Part shown: piece after piece, positions 12,138-24,775 of the stretch | Position numbering within the stretch: the first letter of the stretch is position 1 | Layout: each line of letters begins with the position of its first letter | Source of the DNA: Parathielavia appendiculata | Lineage: Eukaryota > Ascomycota > Sordariomycetes > Sordariales > Chaetomiaceae | Assembly (NCBI RefSeq): GCF_033297405.1 | Contig: NW_026944228.1 | Coordinates: 730,052 to 794,051 of the forward strand | Length of the DNA stretch: 64,000 bases | Reading direction: 5' to 3' | The notes under the pieces: generated by a model | Told to the model about the DNA's origin: nothing | The model's input: the letters and a program-made list of their open reading frames with translations, nothing else | Databases searched by the model: none | Made by a program: the position numbers and the translations under genes

Positions 12138-13262
12138 GTCTAAGCCGATGGGAACGTATGGTTAGGGGTAGAATACCGGGAACTGCAGTGCTTATGTTCC
12201 AAGAAGTCTCCCAGGCAATCACCAAGCACGAAAGATGAAATTGATGACGGCTCTCAAGCCCAACCTACCGGATACCCATGCGAAGACAGCTTATGGAATC
12301 CCGCGGTGGGTGGGGGGCAAGGATGGACAGGGAGGCGTGAGAATGTTGGTAGGGATCGGTCTTGTTTGTATCGATCCGAATTCATGTTCAAACCCAGCGA
12401 TGGCGAAGGATTCCTCGTTCATCCGGACTGCAGCTCACTCAGTAAGCTGCTAGCGGCCCTTGTTCGTACCGTGTAATTGACGTGTATGCGAGATGAAGGA
12501 TTCCTAGTTAGGTAGCCAGCTTCCCCGCGTCCCATGTTTGCAGCAGCCATTTCTGAGACCTAGATGCCTAGGTAAGGGTGAGGCTGTTTCTCGGCGTCGA
12601 CGATCTCGGTATTGGATGACACACCCATCTGCCATGCGGGAGCTGTGCCACTGAAGGTCTGACCGGGTTTTGCTAAATAAAGACACAGCAGCTTGGCAAC
12701 GCCTCAATCGTGCATGAAATCTGCATGTTGGAATCGGTTTCGATCCTCAGTCAAGCATGGATGGGAAGAAGCCGTCCAGTCAATTCGCATTTCCGGATAC
12801 TCGTTTCGAGATTTGACGTTTTGCCGTGTGTACTTGCGACAGGGAATTGCAGGGTTGAACACGTTAGGTGCTTTGAGTGTATCATTTATGGCGTGGCCAT
12901 GACGAGGGCTAGCAAGTCCGAGAGGTTGTTGTGATGGCTGAAGTTGCTTTGGAGGTTGATTTTGGGGGCTGAACGATGCAGTGGTGTGGATGGTGATGAG
13001 TTGGCTGTGGCTGCTGCCTGGCTGCACGTTGGTTGGCCCACCGACTCTCCTCTCCTGCACCTCTTCAAACTAACGTGAAGAATCTCGACATCTCTGATCC
13101 CCTTTTATTGTTTTGGACTTACTTGGAGGGTACGAGGGGGTGTGCCTTGATGCGATGAGTTGCAAAGAATCTGCAAACGCATGGGGATCTGTCGACGATA
13201 CCAACTTGAAGAAGGATGAGCCTCATGATGTGAATTCTCCCCAAGATCTGTACAGTCACTGA
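12138..13262. other. Intergenic, DUF6536 gene to kinase pseudogene
   Basis: The stretch contains the promoter of the DUF6536 gene near 12138-12600. No family is recognisable in any of the short open frames on either strand, and no RNA gene is visible. Confidence 0.5.
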
Positions 13263-14047
13263 GGCCTGGGACTCGAAAACCAACACATCCAAATACCACA
13301 GTACATAACCTTCTACACAGTTACCCCGGTCGAAGAAGTCTACTTCGGCCAGTCGTCCAAGAAGAATAGGGAGATGACCCTCGCCCAGTACCAGGCAGCG
13401 CTGGAGCGCGTTGAGGACGCCAAGATCTACCCAGCATGTCCCGCGGGTATCGATCTGACGATTGCGCCTGAGAACCTGGACCACAGTTGTGCGTATATCG
13501 AGCGACCCGGCCTGTGTAGTTACGATGACATGAAGGGGACCAACTTCATACCCAAGTCCGTTCTAGACGAAACGCTCATCATGGAGCAAATTCCAAAATG
13601 CCACACCCGGATATCGTCAACTACCACGGCTGCCGCGTGAGACGGGGACGGATCACGGCGATTGTCCTGGAGCAGCTAAATTGCACTCCGACGCAGTACG
13701 CTTCAGCGCCTGCGTTCCAGACTCTCGACAAGGTCCGGTTCTTCGAGGCCCTCGAATCTGCCGTGTACTACCTCCACTCGTTGGGCCCAGCCCACAACGA
13801 CATCGACCCGGACAATATCATGGTCATGGACGGTATACCGGTCCTGATAGACTTCGGCTCCCTTGCGGCCTATGGAGAGCGAGAGCGCCTGCAGTCGCTC
13901 GGAACCCCGGTTGGTGCGAAGAGACGTTCTTCACGTCGGAGAATAAGCACGACGCAGTCTCCCTGGGAAAGCTTCAGAGGCGGCTTCAGGACCCGCGGTG
14001 AAGGCGCGGGAGCGTTGAAATTCGGTTTTCGAAATGCAAGCGGATAG
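13263..14047 (+). pseudogene. Protein-kinase-like gene broken by two frameshifts
   Basis: Three frames are needed to read one kinase-like protein. In the first (from 13263, after an in-frame TGA at 13260-13262) come YITFYTVTPVEEVYFG and a long N-terminal part ending LIMEQIPK. At about 13594 one base is missing and reading continues as MPHPDIVNYHGCRV, TAIVLEQL, YYLHSLGPAHNDIDPDNIMV and PVLIDFGSLAAYGER. At about 13905 another single-base loss moves to PGWCEETFFTSE, SLGKLQRRLQDPR and a stop at 13999-14001. The catalytic loop has HND where active kinases have HRD, and DFG is intact. Fungal kinase-like proteins of this kind are common and lineage-specific, and their function is unknown. No credible start codon precedes the first segment, so the 5' end may also be lost. 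An assembly error is an alternative, but it would have to occur twice. Confidence 0.7.
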
Positions 14048-14708
14048 GGACGGGAGCACTGAGCTCGAGGTGTGCGTTTGGCAGGCCGAGTCCGAGAAAC
14101 CATCAGTCGGCTCCTGAGCTACTGCGCCTCGCACTCCTTGCTTGGCTTGCAGCGGCCGAGAACCCGAACTTGTGACCACGCCGACAGCGGGTTGTGCATT
14201 TTACAGGCCATCGAGCAGTGTTGCCTGGCCAAATGACATAAGGCATGGAGGTAGACAGCGTCCATACATTCCTAAGATTATGAGTGTTGGGTCCACTACC
14301 TGAAGGCTTGGTTTGATGTTTGCTGTGCAGGCCCATTTCAACGGCCCAAGCATGGCCAGTTCCGGGCATCGAGATGGTGTGATGGGAGCGCTGCCATTGC
14401 TGGACGAAAATTTTGGGTGGAAGCGCACAGCGATTCTGACGTTGAGAAGTGAGTTGTGGAAAAAAAAGAGTCAGAATCTGAGGCTGGGAGAAGAGATGCC
14501 ATAGTTCTAACGAGATCTGCAAACTAACCCTAACCCAGGCGTTAATGGCCCTGCTCGTTGGGGTCCCGCATCTTCCTCCGCTGCAGGAAGCTCCACGTCG
14601 GCCACTCAAGTCCATATTATCACCAAGATCAAGCACCGTCCTCGACACCGCAAACCACCCAAACGTTTCCATCCCGACAGCAACCCCCAAAACAAACCGA
14701 TTTCCACC
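14048..14708. other. Intergenic and SEC28 promoter
   Basis: This holds the 3' side of the kinase pseudogene and the SEC28 promoter. It contains a telobox-like CCCTAA motif at 14526. A 195-codon frame on the minus strand (14103-14690) has no recognisable domain and was not called. Confidence 0.5.
14526..14536. promoter_or_regulatory. Telobox-like AACCCTAACCC
   Basis: The motif AACCCTAACCC lies about 170 bases upstream of the SEC28 start. Telobox sequences are bound by Myb/TRF-like factors in some promoters. A role here is only a possibility. Confidence 0.3.
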
Positions 14709-15800
14709 ATGGACCCCTACTCCGCCGAAGGCGAGCTAATCAACATCCACAACCACTTCCACCAGGGCCAGTACCAGGAAGTGGTCGACTTCGACGTGTC
14801 GGCCCTCTCGCCCGAGAACGCCCTGCCCGCGCGCGTGCTGCAGCTGCGCGCCCGCGTCGCCTTGGGCCAGGCCGAGGACGTGCTGGCCGACGTGCAGGGC
14901 GCGCCAGAACCCGAGCTGCAGGCCGTCGGCGCGCTGGCCGAGCAGGCGCTGGGCAATGCCGAGAAGGCCGTTGAGACGGTTGAAACACTCGCGCAGGGTA
15001 GCGCTGCGGACAACGCCACGGTGCAGATCGTGGGCGGCACCGTGCTGCAGGCGGCGGGCAAGTCAGAGGAGGCGCTTGCGCTGTTGGGGAGGCATCAAGG
15101 GAATTGTGGGTTATATACCGTTCCGTTCAATAAAATGGTTGGGGAGAATTAGTGAGGCTGACATAAGACGTTCTCGGTGTGCGCAGTGGATGCTGTTGCG
15201 CTTATTGTCCAGATTCATCTTCAACAGAACAGGAATGATCTCGCTCTCAAGGAGGTCGCTGCCGCTCGGCGGTGGGCTCAGGATAGCCTGCTGGTGAACT
15301 TTGCAGAGTCGTGGGTGGGGTTGAGGCTGGTTGGTTTTCTCCCCATGCGAATCTCCCTCATGGTTACTGTTGAGTTGACACCGCCTGGGTCTTCAGGGTG
15401 GCGAGAAATACCAGCAAGCGTTTTACGTTTTTGAGGAGCTGGCACAAGCGCCCGCGACATCATCAGTACGGACCCTGGTTGCCCAGGCAGTCGCGGAACT
15501 GCATCTAGGCCGGACAGAGGAGGCACAGGCAGCGCTGAACCAGGCGATGAAGAAGGAGCCCGAGTACGCCGAGGCCATTGCGAATCTCCTGGTGCTTAAC
15601 GTAATCATCGGGAAGAGCCCGGAGGAGCTGACAAGGTACGTGTCGCATCCCCAACGTAACGAGCAATTCATGATCTAATAGTTGCTTCCAGCGCTCTCCA
15701 AAAGGCCAACCCCGAGCATCCGTTTTTGACGGACTTGGCTGAGAAGAGCGACCTCTTTGACAGGGCCGCCACGAAGTACAAAGCCAGGGTGGCTGCATAG
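14709..15800 (+). CDS. SEC28: Coatomer subunit epsilon
   Basis: Four exons are inferred: 14709-15105, 15187-15329, 15397-15635 and 15692-15800, giving 295 residues, the usual length for epsilon-COP. The protein is a TPR-like all-helical solenoid that binds alpha-COP and stabilises the COPI coat in retrograde Golgi-to-ER traffic. Matches include the start MDPYSAEGELINIHNHFHQG and the helical repeats LPARVLQLRARVALG and IVGGTVLQAAGKSEEAL. After the first junction comes NLDAVALIVQIHLQQNRND. After the second and third come GGEKYQQAFYVFEEL, EAQAALNQAMKKEPEYAEA and LQKANPEHPFL. Each junction restores phase and family sequence exactly. The first exon is very GC-rich, so other frames there are also open by chance. 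I see no truncation. Confidence 0.93.
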
Positions 15801-17907
15801 GCGGTTTCTCATGATCGTTTACGAGAAATGATATTCACAAAACAATTACACGGGAGCATGGGATAGACAGGTCGATCCAGCACAGAGGATTTGCACAACA
15901 GCGGCGTGAATAGGGGCTGGCTGGCCCGCTGCTCTCTTGCTCATATGATGCCTGGTGCTCGGTTGCGACTCGAGCGGGGAACAATAAAAGAGCGCCGCCA
16001 GCAGAGGTCATGACTTGCTACTCTCTTCGTCACGCTCATCAGCCTGTTCCGACGGAGGATATCCTGATAGCTATCGCCGAAGCACTCTCTCTCGTCCGGA
16101 AGTAGCATGGGCTCGCGTGACAGCATCATACCGTGGAAGTACTAAACTCAACGGGCCGTTGAACCGCGATGGAGTAACTGGGTTCTGGCATATGAGCGAC
16201 CCACAAGGTGGAAATTTTGGGAGGGAGTTGTCCCCTCGCTTTCGTCAATGCTTCTGTTTGACCCCTGAGAAAGTGGTCGTTGCATAATTCGGGCAGGACT
16301 CGGTAAAACATTAGCTATTTCCCAGCTCATGGTTGAGGTGGGATTCATAGCCCGTTCTCTTTCTTTGATCATAATGCTCACGGTGATTCCAATGAAACTG
16401 TGATAGTCGCCATGCACGTGCCGTTTAACCGCCAGCAAGCTTTTGAGGTGAAGCAAAACTGAGCTAGATGCCGGCCGTAGTCAGGTGTGGCGTACAACGT
16501 TAGTAGGTGACATTCTTTTCGGAGCCATGAGTTTTAAACCTACAAAAGCCCGCCAACCATATTACTCACACCCAAGACAATGTTCAGGGCTGAAGGTAGG
16601 CTTTGGGGCTGAATGTGGATGGGTTAAAGCCACGGGCCAGTTCTGAAGAATGAGAGTGCGTAACTTATGGAGCCGGCAAATCTTATATGGATGGCAACGG
16701 CCGCGGCCGCGGCCGCGACCGAGGGTGGACCGTTCACTAAATCCATCCGTAATAGAGATTCGGAGAAGGTCTGACCAAAAACCGAGATAGTGTTGACAGC
16801 ATTGGGTGTGGTTTGGCCTGGAGTAAACGGCTTTGTGCGCTCATGAGAGACATCGAGAGATACCTTCGTCGGGATTCAACAGGCCACCGCAGCCCGTGTT
16901 CATGTGTGAACTCGGAACTCTCGGATGTTAAGGGATTTGTAACATGCCCTCTGGAGTTGGATGAGTTCGTCCGCATACTGCTTGCTGTAGATACGGGAAC
17001 TTGCACGTTCCTAATGCGTCCGCCCCATCTTCCCGACCTTACTGCGAGTGACTTGTTGGCCCCCAATGTTGAGGTATAGCCGGCCGGTTAATCGACATGC
17101 GGCGCATGCCCGTTGATGCGCATCAAATGCTCCAGTGCATGCACAAGCGTCAAGTGAATTTCCTGTCGTTTATATCATCGACCCGTCAGCCTGCCCTCCC
17201 TGAGACATCCCCCAAATCTCGCCTATAATTGTTCTAGCCAACCTCAACCACTTTCCCGAGATCGTGTACTAGCGTTTAACTGATGAGCTGAGCCCAGTTT
17301 GATGGGTGGCTGTTCTGGTCTGATCCATTGGCGGCTCTCCAGCGGATTTTCTCCATTGGTGGGGCAGAGGCTCTCCAGGGGGCCAATCCAAATCCCTTGA
17401 GGTGCCCCGCAGTCGCACACAGGAGTCCCCTTGCTTCAGCCCCACTGACGTTCCACCTGCTGAATGCTGCCAAGTATGTAAAGCTGATCCAGGCCTCTGA
17501 TTCCAATTCCACATGTCGCGGTTTAATAGATGACGTCCTCGTCTTCCCGGCTTCCAGCACGCTGCACAGGTGCCTGACGTGTTGCAGATAACCCGTCAAC
17601 CCTCAAATTCCCTCACCGACCCCATCTCTGACGGCTGTGTGGAACGGGGATCGCTGTAGGCACAGTCAACGAATCTGCCAAGGTACGGGCTGCGAGGTGC
17701 TGAAGCTGCCCAGGTGTGTGTGGTCACTGTGCTTGCTGCGGCACCCGCAAGCTGGCATTGGCAACAGCGTACGCGGACACCCGACCATCCCAACCCCGCA
17801 AAAGGGTACCACCAGGCACCGCCACCGACTCGAAACTTGGAAACCCAGTCGGGAGTTGGTAGCACCGGGGAGCCCATAAACCGTCGTCGACCCCGCGCTC
17901 GCCCACC
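15801..17907. other. Intergenic, SEC28 to PSD2
   Basis: These 2.1 kb contain no recognisable gene. A short perfect repeat of GGCCGC lies at 16699-16716. The 3' portion (about 17160-17907) is presumably promoter and 5' UTR of the decarboxylase gene. Short open frames on both strands match nothing I know. Confidence 0.5.
16699..16716. repeat. Three tandem GGCCGC hexamers
   Basis: Three exact copies of GGCCGC lie in an otherwise average-GC spacer. This is probably a simple sequence repeat with no known role. Confidence 0.7.
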
Positions 17908-20900
17908 ATGGTTCGCATCATTCCCAATCGCCTGAAGTCGGGCTTCTCCAACACCGCCAACACCAATTCCACCTCCAATAGCCGCAGCGAGAGCCCAATG
18001 GGGAGCAAGGGAGATTTGGCGATTCCAGACGGCCGCAAGGACACCGGCCTCGTTGTGAACGTTGCCATTCTGCGGGTACGGGCCGCTGGATGTGACAAGT
18101 GCTGCTGATGGAGATACGGAACACTGACTTGAGAACTGCTAGGCCAGGGACCTCGCCGCCAAGGATAGGGGAGGCACGTCTGACCCGGTGAGTGCGACAC
18201 TGCATATGCCATCTGCAGCCCCGCCGGAAACAAGATCTCGCGGCTAACTGCTGCTTGTCGACACCCAGTACCTCGTCTTGACTCTTGGCGAAGCGAAGCA
18301 CATCACCCACACCGAGTCCAAGACGCTCAACCCCGAGTGGAACGAACAATGCGAGCTTCCCGTCAGCGGCATTCAAAGTCTTTTGCTGGACGTGTGTTGC
18401 TGGGACAAGGACCGCTTTGGCAAGGACTATCTGGGCGAGTTTGACCTTGCCCTCGAGGAGATCTTCGCCGACGAAAAGACAGAGCAGCCGCCCAAATGGT
18501 ACCCCCTGAAGAGCAAACGACCCGGCAAGAAGACGAGCATCGTTTCGGGAGAGGTCATGCTGCAGTTCACTCTGTTCGATTCCACGAACCTGCAAGCCAC
18601 AAAGGAACAAGTTTTTGAGAAGTTCAGCGCTCTTGTCAGATCGGCAACCGGCGCCGATACGTCGCAGGATCCTACCCCGTCCCGGAACCCCGTGCTAGGC
18701 CCTATCGGCAAGGGAAAAACTCCTTTACCTTCTCCGCCCATCGATGACAGGCGGGCGGACGACAATGACGAGGAGGACGAGTACGATGTCGACGAGGATG
18801 AAACACCAGAGGACGAAGATCTGACCAAACCCGAAGCGGCTGAAAAGAGGCGGAGAAAGTTGCGCATCAGGGGTTTGAAGCGCAAAAAGAGCGAAAACCC
18901 ATACGAGTTCATCAACGGCGGTAGCGACGTAGTTGGCATTATATTCCTCGAGATCTGCAACATCACCGACCTTCCGCCCGAGTCCAACCTAACCAAGACC
19001 AGCTTCGACATGGACCCCTTTGTGGTTGCCTCGTTGGGAAAAAAGACGTACAGAACCAAGACGATTCGCCACAACCTGAACCCTGTCTTCAACGAGAAGA
19101 TGATCTTTCAAGTGCTTGGTCATGAGACCACCTACAGCTTCTCGTTTACTGTCATCGACTTCGACAAGTACTCTGGCAACGACTTCATTGCCTCGGTGAA
19201 CTTTCCTATCAAGGAGCTCATCGAAAAGGCCCCCCAAGCGGATCCCGAGACAGGCCTGTACAACCTGAAGGAGGTGCCCGACTTCTCGACGCCGGTACAG
19301 CGGCCCCGCTTCATGCGACTGGGACTGTCGCGCACCTCGTCGTCTCAGAGCCTCAGCAAGGCCAGTAGACCACAGCTCTCCAAGAGCTCATCCAGCGCGA
19401 CAATTCCTTCGGCTGCTACCACGCCAGCCGTGACTCCCGGTCCTTCTCAGATCCAGGCGGATGGTATCCCGGAAGACGCCCAGCCCGCGGTTCCTAGCAC
19501 CGCATTCCTGCAACCGGGGGACAATGCTGTTGCAGCTGCCGCGTCGACTCTAGGGGAGTCCGACAGCAGCGAGGATTCCGACTTCATCGCCTACACGCTC
19601 CCGCTCAAGATGAAAAACCTGGAGAAGTGGGAGGCCAAGCATAATCCTCGCTTGTCCATCCGTGCCAAGTACATGCCGTACCCCGCGCTTCGACAGCAGT
19701 TCTGGAGGGCCATGTTAAAGCAGTACGATACGGACGAGAGTGGCCATATCAGCAAGGTTGAGTTGACGACTATGCTTGACACCCTGGGTTCGACGCTGCG
19801 CGAGTCGACCATTGACAGTTTCTTCCAACGCTTCCCTCATAAGGCGAGTGATGGCGACGACGTCGAGGACCTGACGATGGACGAGGCCGTCATCTGCCTG
19901 GAGGACCAGCTTCAAGCCAAATCGCGCCCTCAGGGCGGGGCGGAGCGCGTCAAGAACATGCTTCCAGATGCTGATCAAGTCAAGGATCAAGTCAAGAATT
20001 TCCTTGTTCCCGGGAGGGAGGCCGCTTCGAGGACCGAGACGCCGGCGGAAACCGTCGAGGCGCCTGCCGAGTCGCAGACAAGTGAATCTTCCACCATTTC
20101 TGTTCCTGAATTGAGCACACCGGGCGAAGAAGGCGATTTTCTGGTCAAGGACGATCTGAACAGCAGCGCGGCCGAGGAACACGTTGTTATGATTCGAGAG
20201 TGCCCTATCTGCCACCAGCCGCGCTTGAACAAGCGCAAGGATACAGACATCATCACGCACATTGCCACTTGCGCGAGCCAGGACTGGCGCCAGGTCAACA
20301 ACTTGATGATGGGCGGCTTTGTCACGTCCAGCCAGGCACAGCGGAAGTGGTACTCCAAGATCATCACCAAGATTTCGTATGGAGGCTACAAGCTGGGCGC
20401 CAATTCGGCCAACATCCTTGTGCAGGACCGCATCACCGGTCAAATCAACGAGGAGAAGATGAGCGTTTACGTGAGGCTGGGCATCCGACTGTTGTACAAG
20501 GGCCTGAAGGCGAACAATATGGAGAAGAAGAGGAGTAAGTGCCATCACGAGCCCTGACACGCATGGCAGGTTCATCTGACACAAGCAGTCCGCAAACTCC
20601 TCAAGAGCCTCAGCATTAAACAAGGTAAGAAATACGACGATCCAGCCTCCAAGGCCGAGATCCCCAAATTCATTGCGTTCCACGGCCTGGACCTCTCCGA
20701 GGTTCTCCTTCCACTTGACGAGTTCAAGAATTTCAACGAGTTCTTCTACCGCGCCCTCAAGCCCGGGGCTCGGCCGTGCTCGGCGCCCAAAAACCCGCGC
20801 ATCATCGTGTCGCCCGCCGACTGCCGCGCCGTTGTCTTCAACCGCATCGAGACAGCCACCAAGGTTTGGATTAAGGGCCGCGAGTTCAGCGTCAAGCGCC

Positions 20901-21651
20901 TCCTGGGCGACGCCTACCCCGAGGACGTGGCGCGCTACGAGAACGGCGGCGCGTTGGGCATCTTCCGGCTCGCGCCGCAGGACTACCACCGCTTCCACAT
21001 TCCCGTCGACGGCGTCATGCGCCAGCCCCGGACCATTGCCGGCGAGTACTACACGGTCAATCCCATGGCCATCCGCTCCGCGCTCGATGTCTATGGGGAG
21101 AATGTGCGCGTGCTGGTGCCCATCGATTCGCCCGAGTTTGGACGCGTCATGGTGATTTGTGTGGGCGCCATGATGGTCGGTAGTACCGTGATTACGCGCA
21201 GCGAGGGTGAGGAGGTGAAAAGGGCGGAGGAGCTGGGGTACTTCAAGTTCGGCGGCAGCACGCTTGTACTGCTGTTTGAGAGCGGCAGGATGGTGTTTGA
21301 TGACGATTTGGTGGATAACTCGAATACCGCGCTCGAGACGCTGGTGAGTTTTTTTTCGTTCTCTCCCCTTATATACATACATATACATTTTGCAAAACGT
21401 GATACTGATGTTTCCGCGTGTTTTAGGTCCGCGTTGGCATGTCGGTAGGCCACGACCCTGGCGAGCCGCAGTGGACGCCCGACATGCGCAAGGACGAGAC
21501 CCAGATCACCGAAGCCGACAAGGCTGAGGCTAAGCGCCGCATCCAAGGCCAGGTCGCCGAAGAGTCGCCTGACGATAGCGGCAGCGGGCCGGATGGTGAG
21601 GAGGTGTCGTCGTTGCGGGTGCCGCCTGTCATGGCGTCGATGGCTGGGTGA
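17908..21651 (+). CDS. PSD2: C2/EF-hand phosphatidylserine decarboxylase (PSD2 type)
   Basis: Five exons are inferred: 17908-18075, 18143-18187, 18269-20534, 20589-21343 and 21427-21651, giving 1152 residues. The enzyme converts phosphatidylserine to phosphatidylethanolamine, outside the mitochondrion in the PSD2 class. Domains: a first C2 (about 45-160, LRARDLAAKDRGGTSDPYLV across the first two junctions), an acidic linker, a second C2 (about 290-410, FDMDPFVVASLGKKTYRTKT), an EF-hand (about residue 556, YDTDESGHISKVEL), a Cys/His module (about 714-740), then the catalytic domain. The self-cleavage site is FGGST, with Ser about residue 1050 expected to become the pyruvoyl group. That yields a large beta chain and an alpha chain of about 100 residues. 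Residue blocks FHIPVDG and YYTVNPMAI support catalysis. C2 and EF-hand modules suggest calcium- and membrane-dependent recruitment. The start codon follows a CACC context. Confidence 0.94.
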
Positions 21652-24600
21652 AGTTGGAGCAGAGTGGCGCGGTTGGGTTCTTGGAGTGCTGATCTTTTTT
21701 CTTTGTTCTACTTGAGCGGAGACGTCTTCCATTTGCAGGGTTTTGAGACTTGTACAGTAGATAGACTGAGTGAAGGCATTGCGCTGACTTTGAAGTCAGC
21801 AAACAAGCGGGGCGGGCTTGAGTTGATTTGTGCGATTTTCTTTTTTTTTGTTTATTTCATTTTTTTGGGGGGGGTGGGGGAGGGGAGAAAGGGGTGGGTG
21901 TTTCTCCCCTGGTCTTGTTATTGGGTTTATTAGCACTGCATACTCGTTTTTTAGGCATTGAACGAAAACAGACTACTTATAGCGAAGAATATATACGTGG
22001 ATACAAGCTTTGACGGGAGGTTAGGTGTCACTGGTCCAGTCCTGTTCCTGGCTGCAATGTAAAGCCAGGATGCGAGATGGGGTAAACTCCTGTCCGTGGC
22101 GTTCACTATCGGTAGATTCGATGGCACGGTCGAGGATTCCCGGCTCTTTGATACCCAAAGGCTACAATTCACAGTCGGGAGAGGTAGGATCGCAAAGGGT
22201 ATCGATTCATTGCCGAAAAGCAAACCAACTAAACGCCGTGTGTGCTGTCAAAAGATGCCATTCCCCATTTCCATTCATGATAATAGCACCCATTTGGTCT
22301 GCCATCAAACAAGGAGCCCACCAAACCCGCAGAAGAGAAGGAAAAGCATAAACACCGGTCGATCAGGTTCGTCCCGAGGCGTGCCGCTGCCGCTGCGGGC
22401 CGCCCTCCCCAGTCGCCACGGCTTTTGCTGTGCCGTCCGCGGGAACAAAAAGCAATCCTCTGCCTGCGGCACGTCATCGCAGCATGAGAAGTTCTCTCCC
22501 CACCTTGGTTCGAAAATCTGTGCGGCTCTGCGTTGGGTACAAGTACCTCTCCCCGCCTTTGGACACAACAGCGAAAGACGGATCGATTCTTGCTCACATG
22601 GCGCGCGCCCACTTCCCCTCGCGTTTTTCGAGCTGTTTTGGGGGTTGCTTTTTGAGATGATGACGGCATTGCGGGAATGAAAAGGGTTATCTCCCCATTG
22701 TCAAGCAAGGCTTAAACTGCAAACGCCGGCTCTGTTGCCCTCCTGGCCTTGCTGCAAGTCGGATACGGCTTGATTTCCAAGAAGGTAATCCCGAGACTCA
22801 GGTGGGTTGAATGAATCAACAAGTCGTGGATGGGTGCATGCACGAATGGGTGGGATGCAATCGACTGTTTCGCTTGCGATATGCCGTGTGCCTTCGAGTG
22901 CAGCAGCCTCGTCTGACCATGGTGTGAAATGGTTGTGACGGTGATGGTGGGTGGCCATGTTTCGGTCTGCCCATTCGAGGCTGCCGCATGGTTGTGTGGC
23001 TTGCGAGCTCATCGCCCATTCGTCTCGAGGGGACAGACTCGGTGAATATGCGAGCAAGTGTGCCAACCATGTTCTCCTGCACTACTTTCCGAAAAAAGAA
23101 TCTTGTGGCTGTTCCCCAGACCTCGAGGGACCAAGACCTAAGCGTCAGCCTAGCGAGAGCCCAGTCGCCAGTTGGAGCCGGATGTCTGCCGTGTCAGAGT
23201 CGGGTGTGTGGGCTCGCCACGGCCGCTGGCCATGGAGTGCTTCCTGGTGGGCGAGGCCGGCCGTGGTAAGTAAGCCGCCGTGCCGATGCTGGTCGGAGGG
23301 GACGGCAGCGGGCTGGAATCCGGCGAGGACTGTCTAGCCTGGCGCCAGGACGAGTAGATCTGCTTGCACAGATGTGCCGACATGGTGTATGTGGGCAACA
23401 TGGTGGTAAGGTAGATTGAGCTATGGCAAGTGCTTGTTCGGGCGAGCAAGTGGAAAGAGGATTGTTTTCTCAGGTTGTGTGTTGTAAGTGTGTAAGTCAA
23501 GGCTGGTGTTTGGGAACGGTTGAATTTGAGGGATGAGAAGGAGCGGCACGGACTAGAGAACTGATTGAAATAGGGATAAGAACTCAGGTAGAACAACCTG
23601 GTGTTACAGAAGAGGGAAGAAGCAGCATTTTAAATCCAAATCCTTGCGTCAGGTCATCGACAAATGCACCGGCTGGAAGCCCATTGCACTCGTCACGACA
23701 CCCTCCAACGTGACCACTGGCCGGTATGAGCAATTCCGGGATCCATCCAAGTCAGCCCATAAGGGGTCAAAAAGACCCTGCTAGGAACGGCTTTCGAGCT
23801 GTTGGCCAATCAGGGACGATGTATTTCAAAGAATCGCGGCTAAGTAGCTGACTGTGGCTTGTGGTTCTGGGCTGATCTTGAGTGCCAAACACCCGACTTT
23901 GGCTGCCGCAGCCTACAGAATCGTCCCATACCGCCCCGCCATGTCGTGCTCTGCAGCAATCCAGAGTCAATCTTGCAGCGCATGTTCTCCATTTTTGTCC
24001 AGTCGTCCAAGAGCTTGATAATCAACCATGTAATGAGCATGCCCCGGTGGTTTGGTCAAGCAGCTTCGCCTTCTGGAACGGACATACACTCGCTTGCTAG
24101 CCCCCGAGGCTCTTCTGTGATAAGCCTATAGTCAGCAAATTAACAATCCAATAGAAAGGAATCGAGTACAACCGCCCTTGACAACCACGACTCCTACTAG
24201 TCGGCTCGAGACCGGCCAAAAGCCCTCGCCGGAGGCAAGTTGTCCCGATTATGTCGACACTGTTGAGGGGACCAGCCTGGAATTGTCGTGATTCCAACTA
24301 TGGACATGATCTCAGAGAAATTTTATCTTCTCAAACTATTGATTACATAGCCCCAAAGTATCTACTCCGTACAACACAGGGCGAACCAGCCCAGCTGGCA
24401 TACACATACGGTATATCCACCCCCGGATCCGCGGCGTCCTCTCTTATGCTTCCACACAACCGATATCGTGCTGGGTGTTATGGGTGATTCCCCCGGGTCG
24501 ATTTAGACTCGACACTGACGGGGGCCGGATTCGACGGTCTAAATCTCCCCAGTATTGCGACTTTGACCCGTCAGCAAGCATCCCCATCCCAGCTCGTTGG

Positions 24601-24775
24601 AATGCTTCCGTGGCAGGATGATGTTGTTCCCTCGCGAATCATCGGCCGTAACCAGTGCCTTGCATCCGGACCTCACCGCTCGGCGTGGCTTGATCGCTGG
24701 GTCGCGCATCGGCATGAGGCCACCGTGGGCATGCCCATCCTAAATAAAGATCAAAATCGCCTCAAGCACAGACTT
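21652..24775. other. Long gene-free interval after PSD2
   Basis: These 3.1 kb separate the 3' ends of the convergent PSD2 and DUF3405 genes. They include a T-rich then G-rich tract at about 21838-21900. Open frames here, for example on both strands at 22000-22700, show no known domain and no fungal codon pattern that I trust. No tRNA or 5S rRNA is visible. A lineage-specific gene or non-coding RNA could be missed. Confidence 0.45.

Noticed and set aside
14103..14690. 195-codon minus-strand frame upstream of SEC28
   Set aside because: It has no domain and overlaps the SEC28 promoter and the telobox-like motif, with unremarkable composition.
19715..21388. Long open frame on the minus strand inside PSD2 (557 codons)
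   Set aside because: It is the antisense shadow of a GC-biased third-position exon. It has no known domain, and the plus strand encodes a clear decarboxylase.
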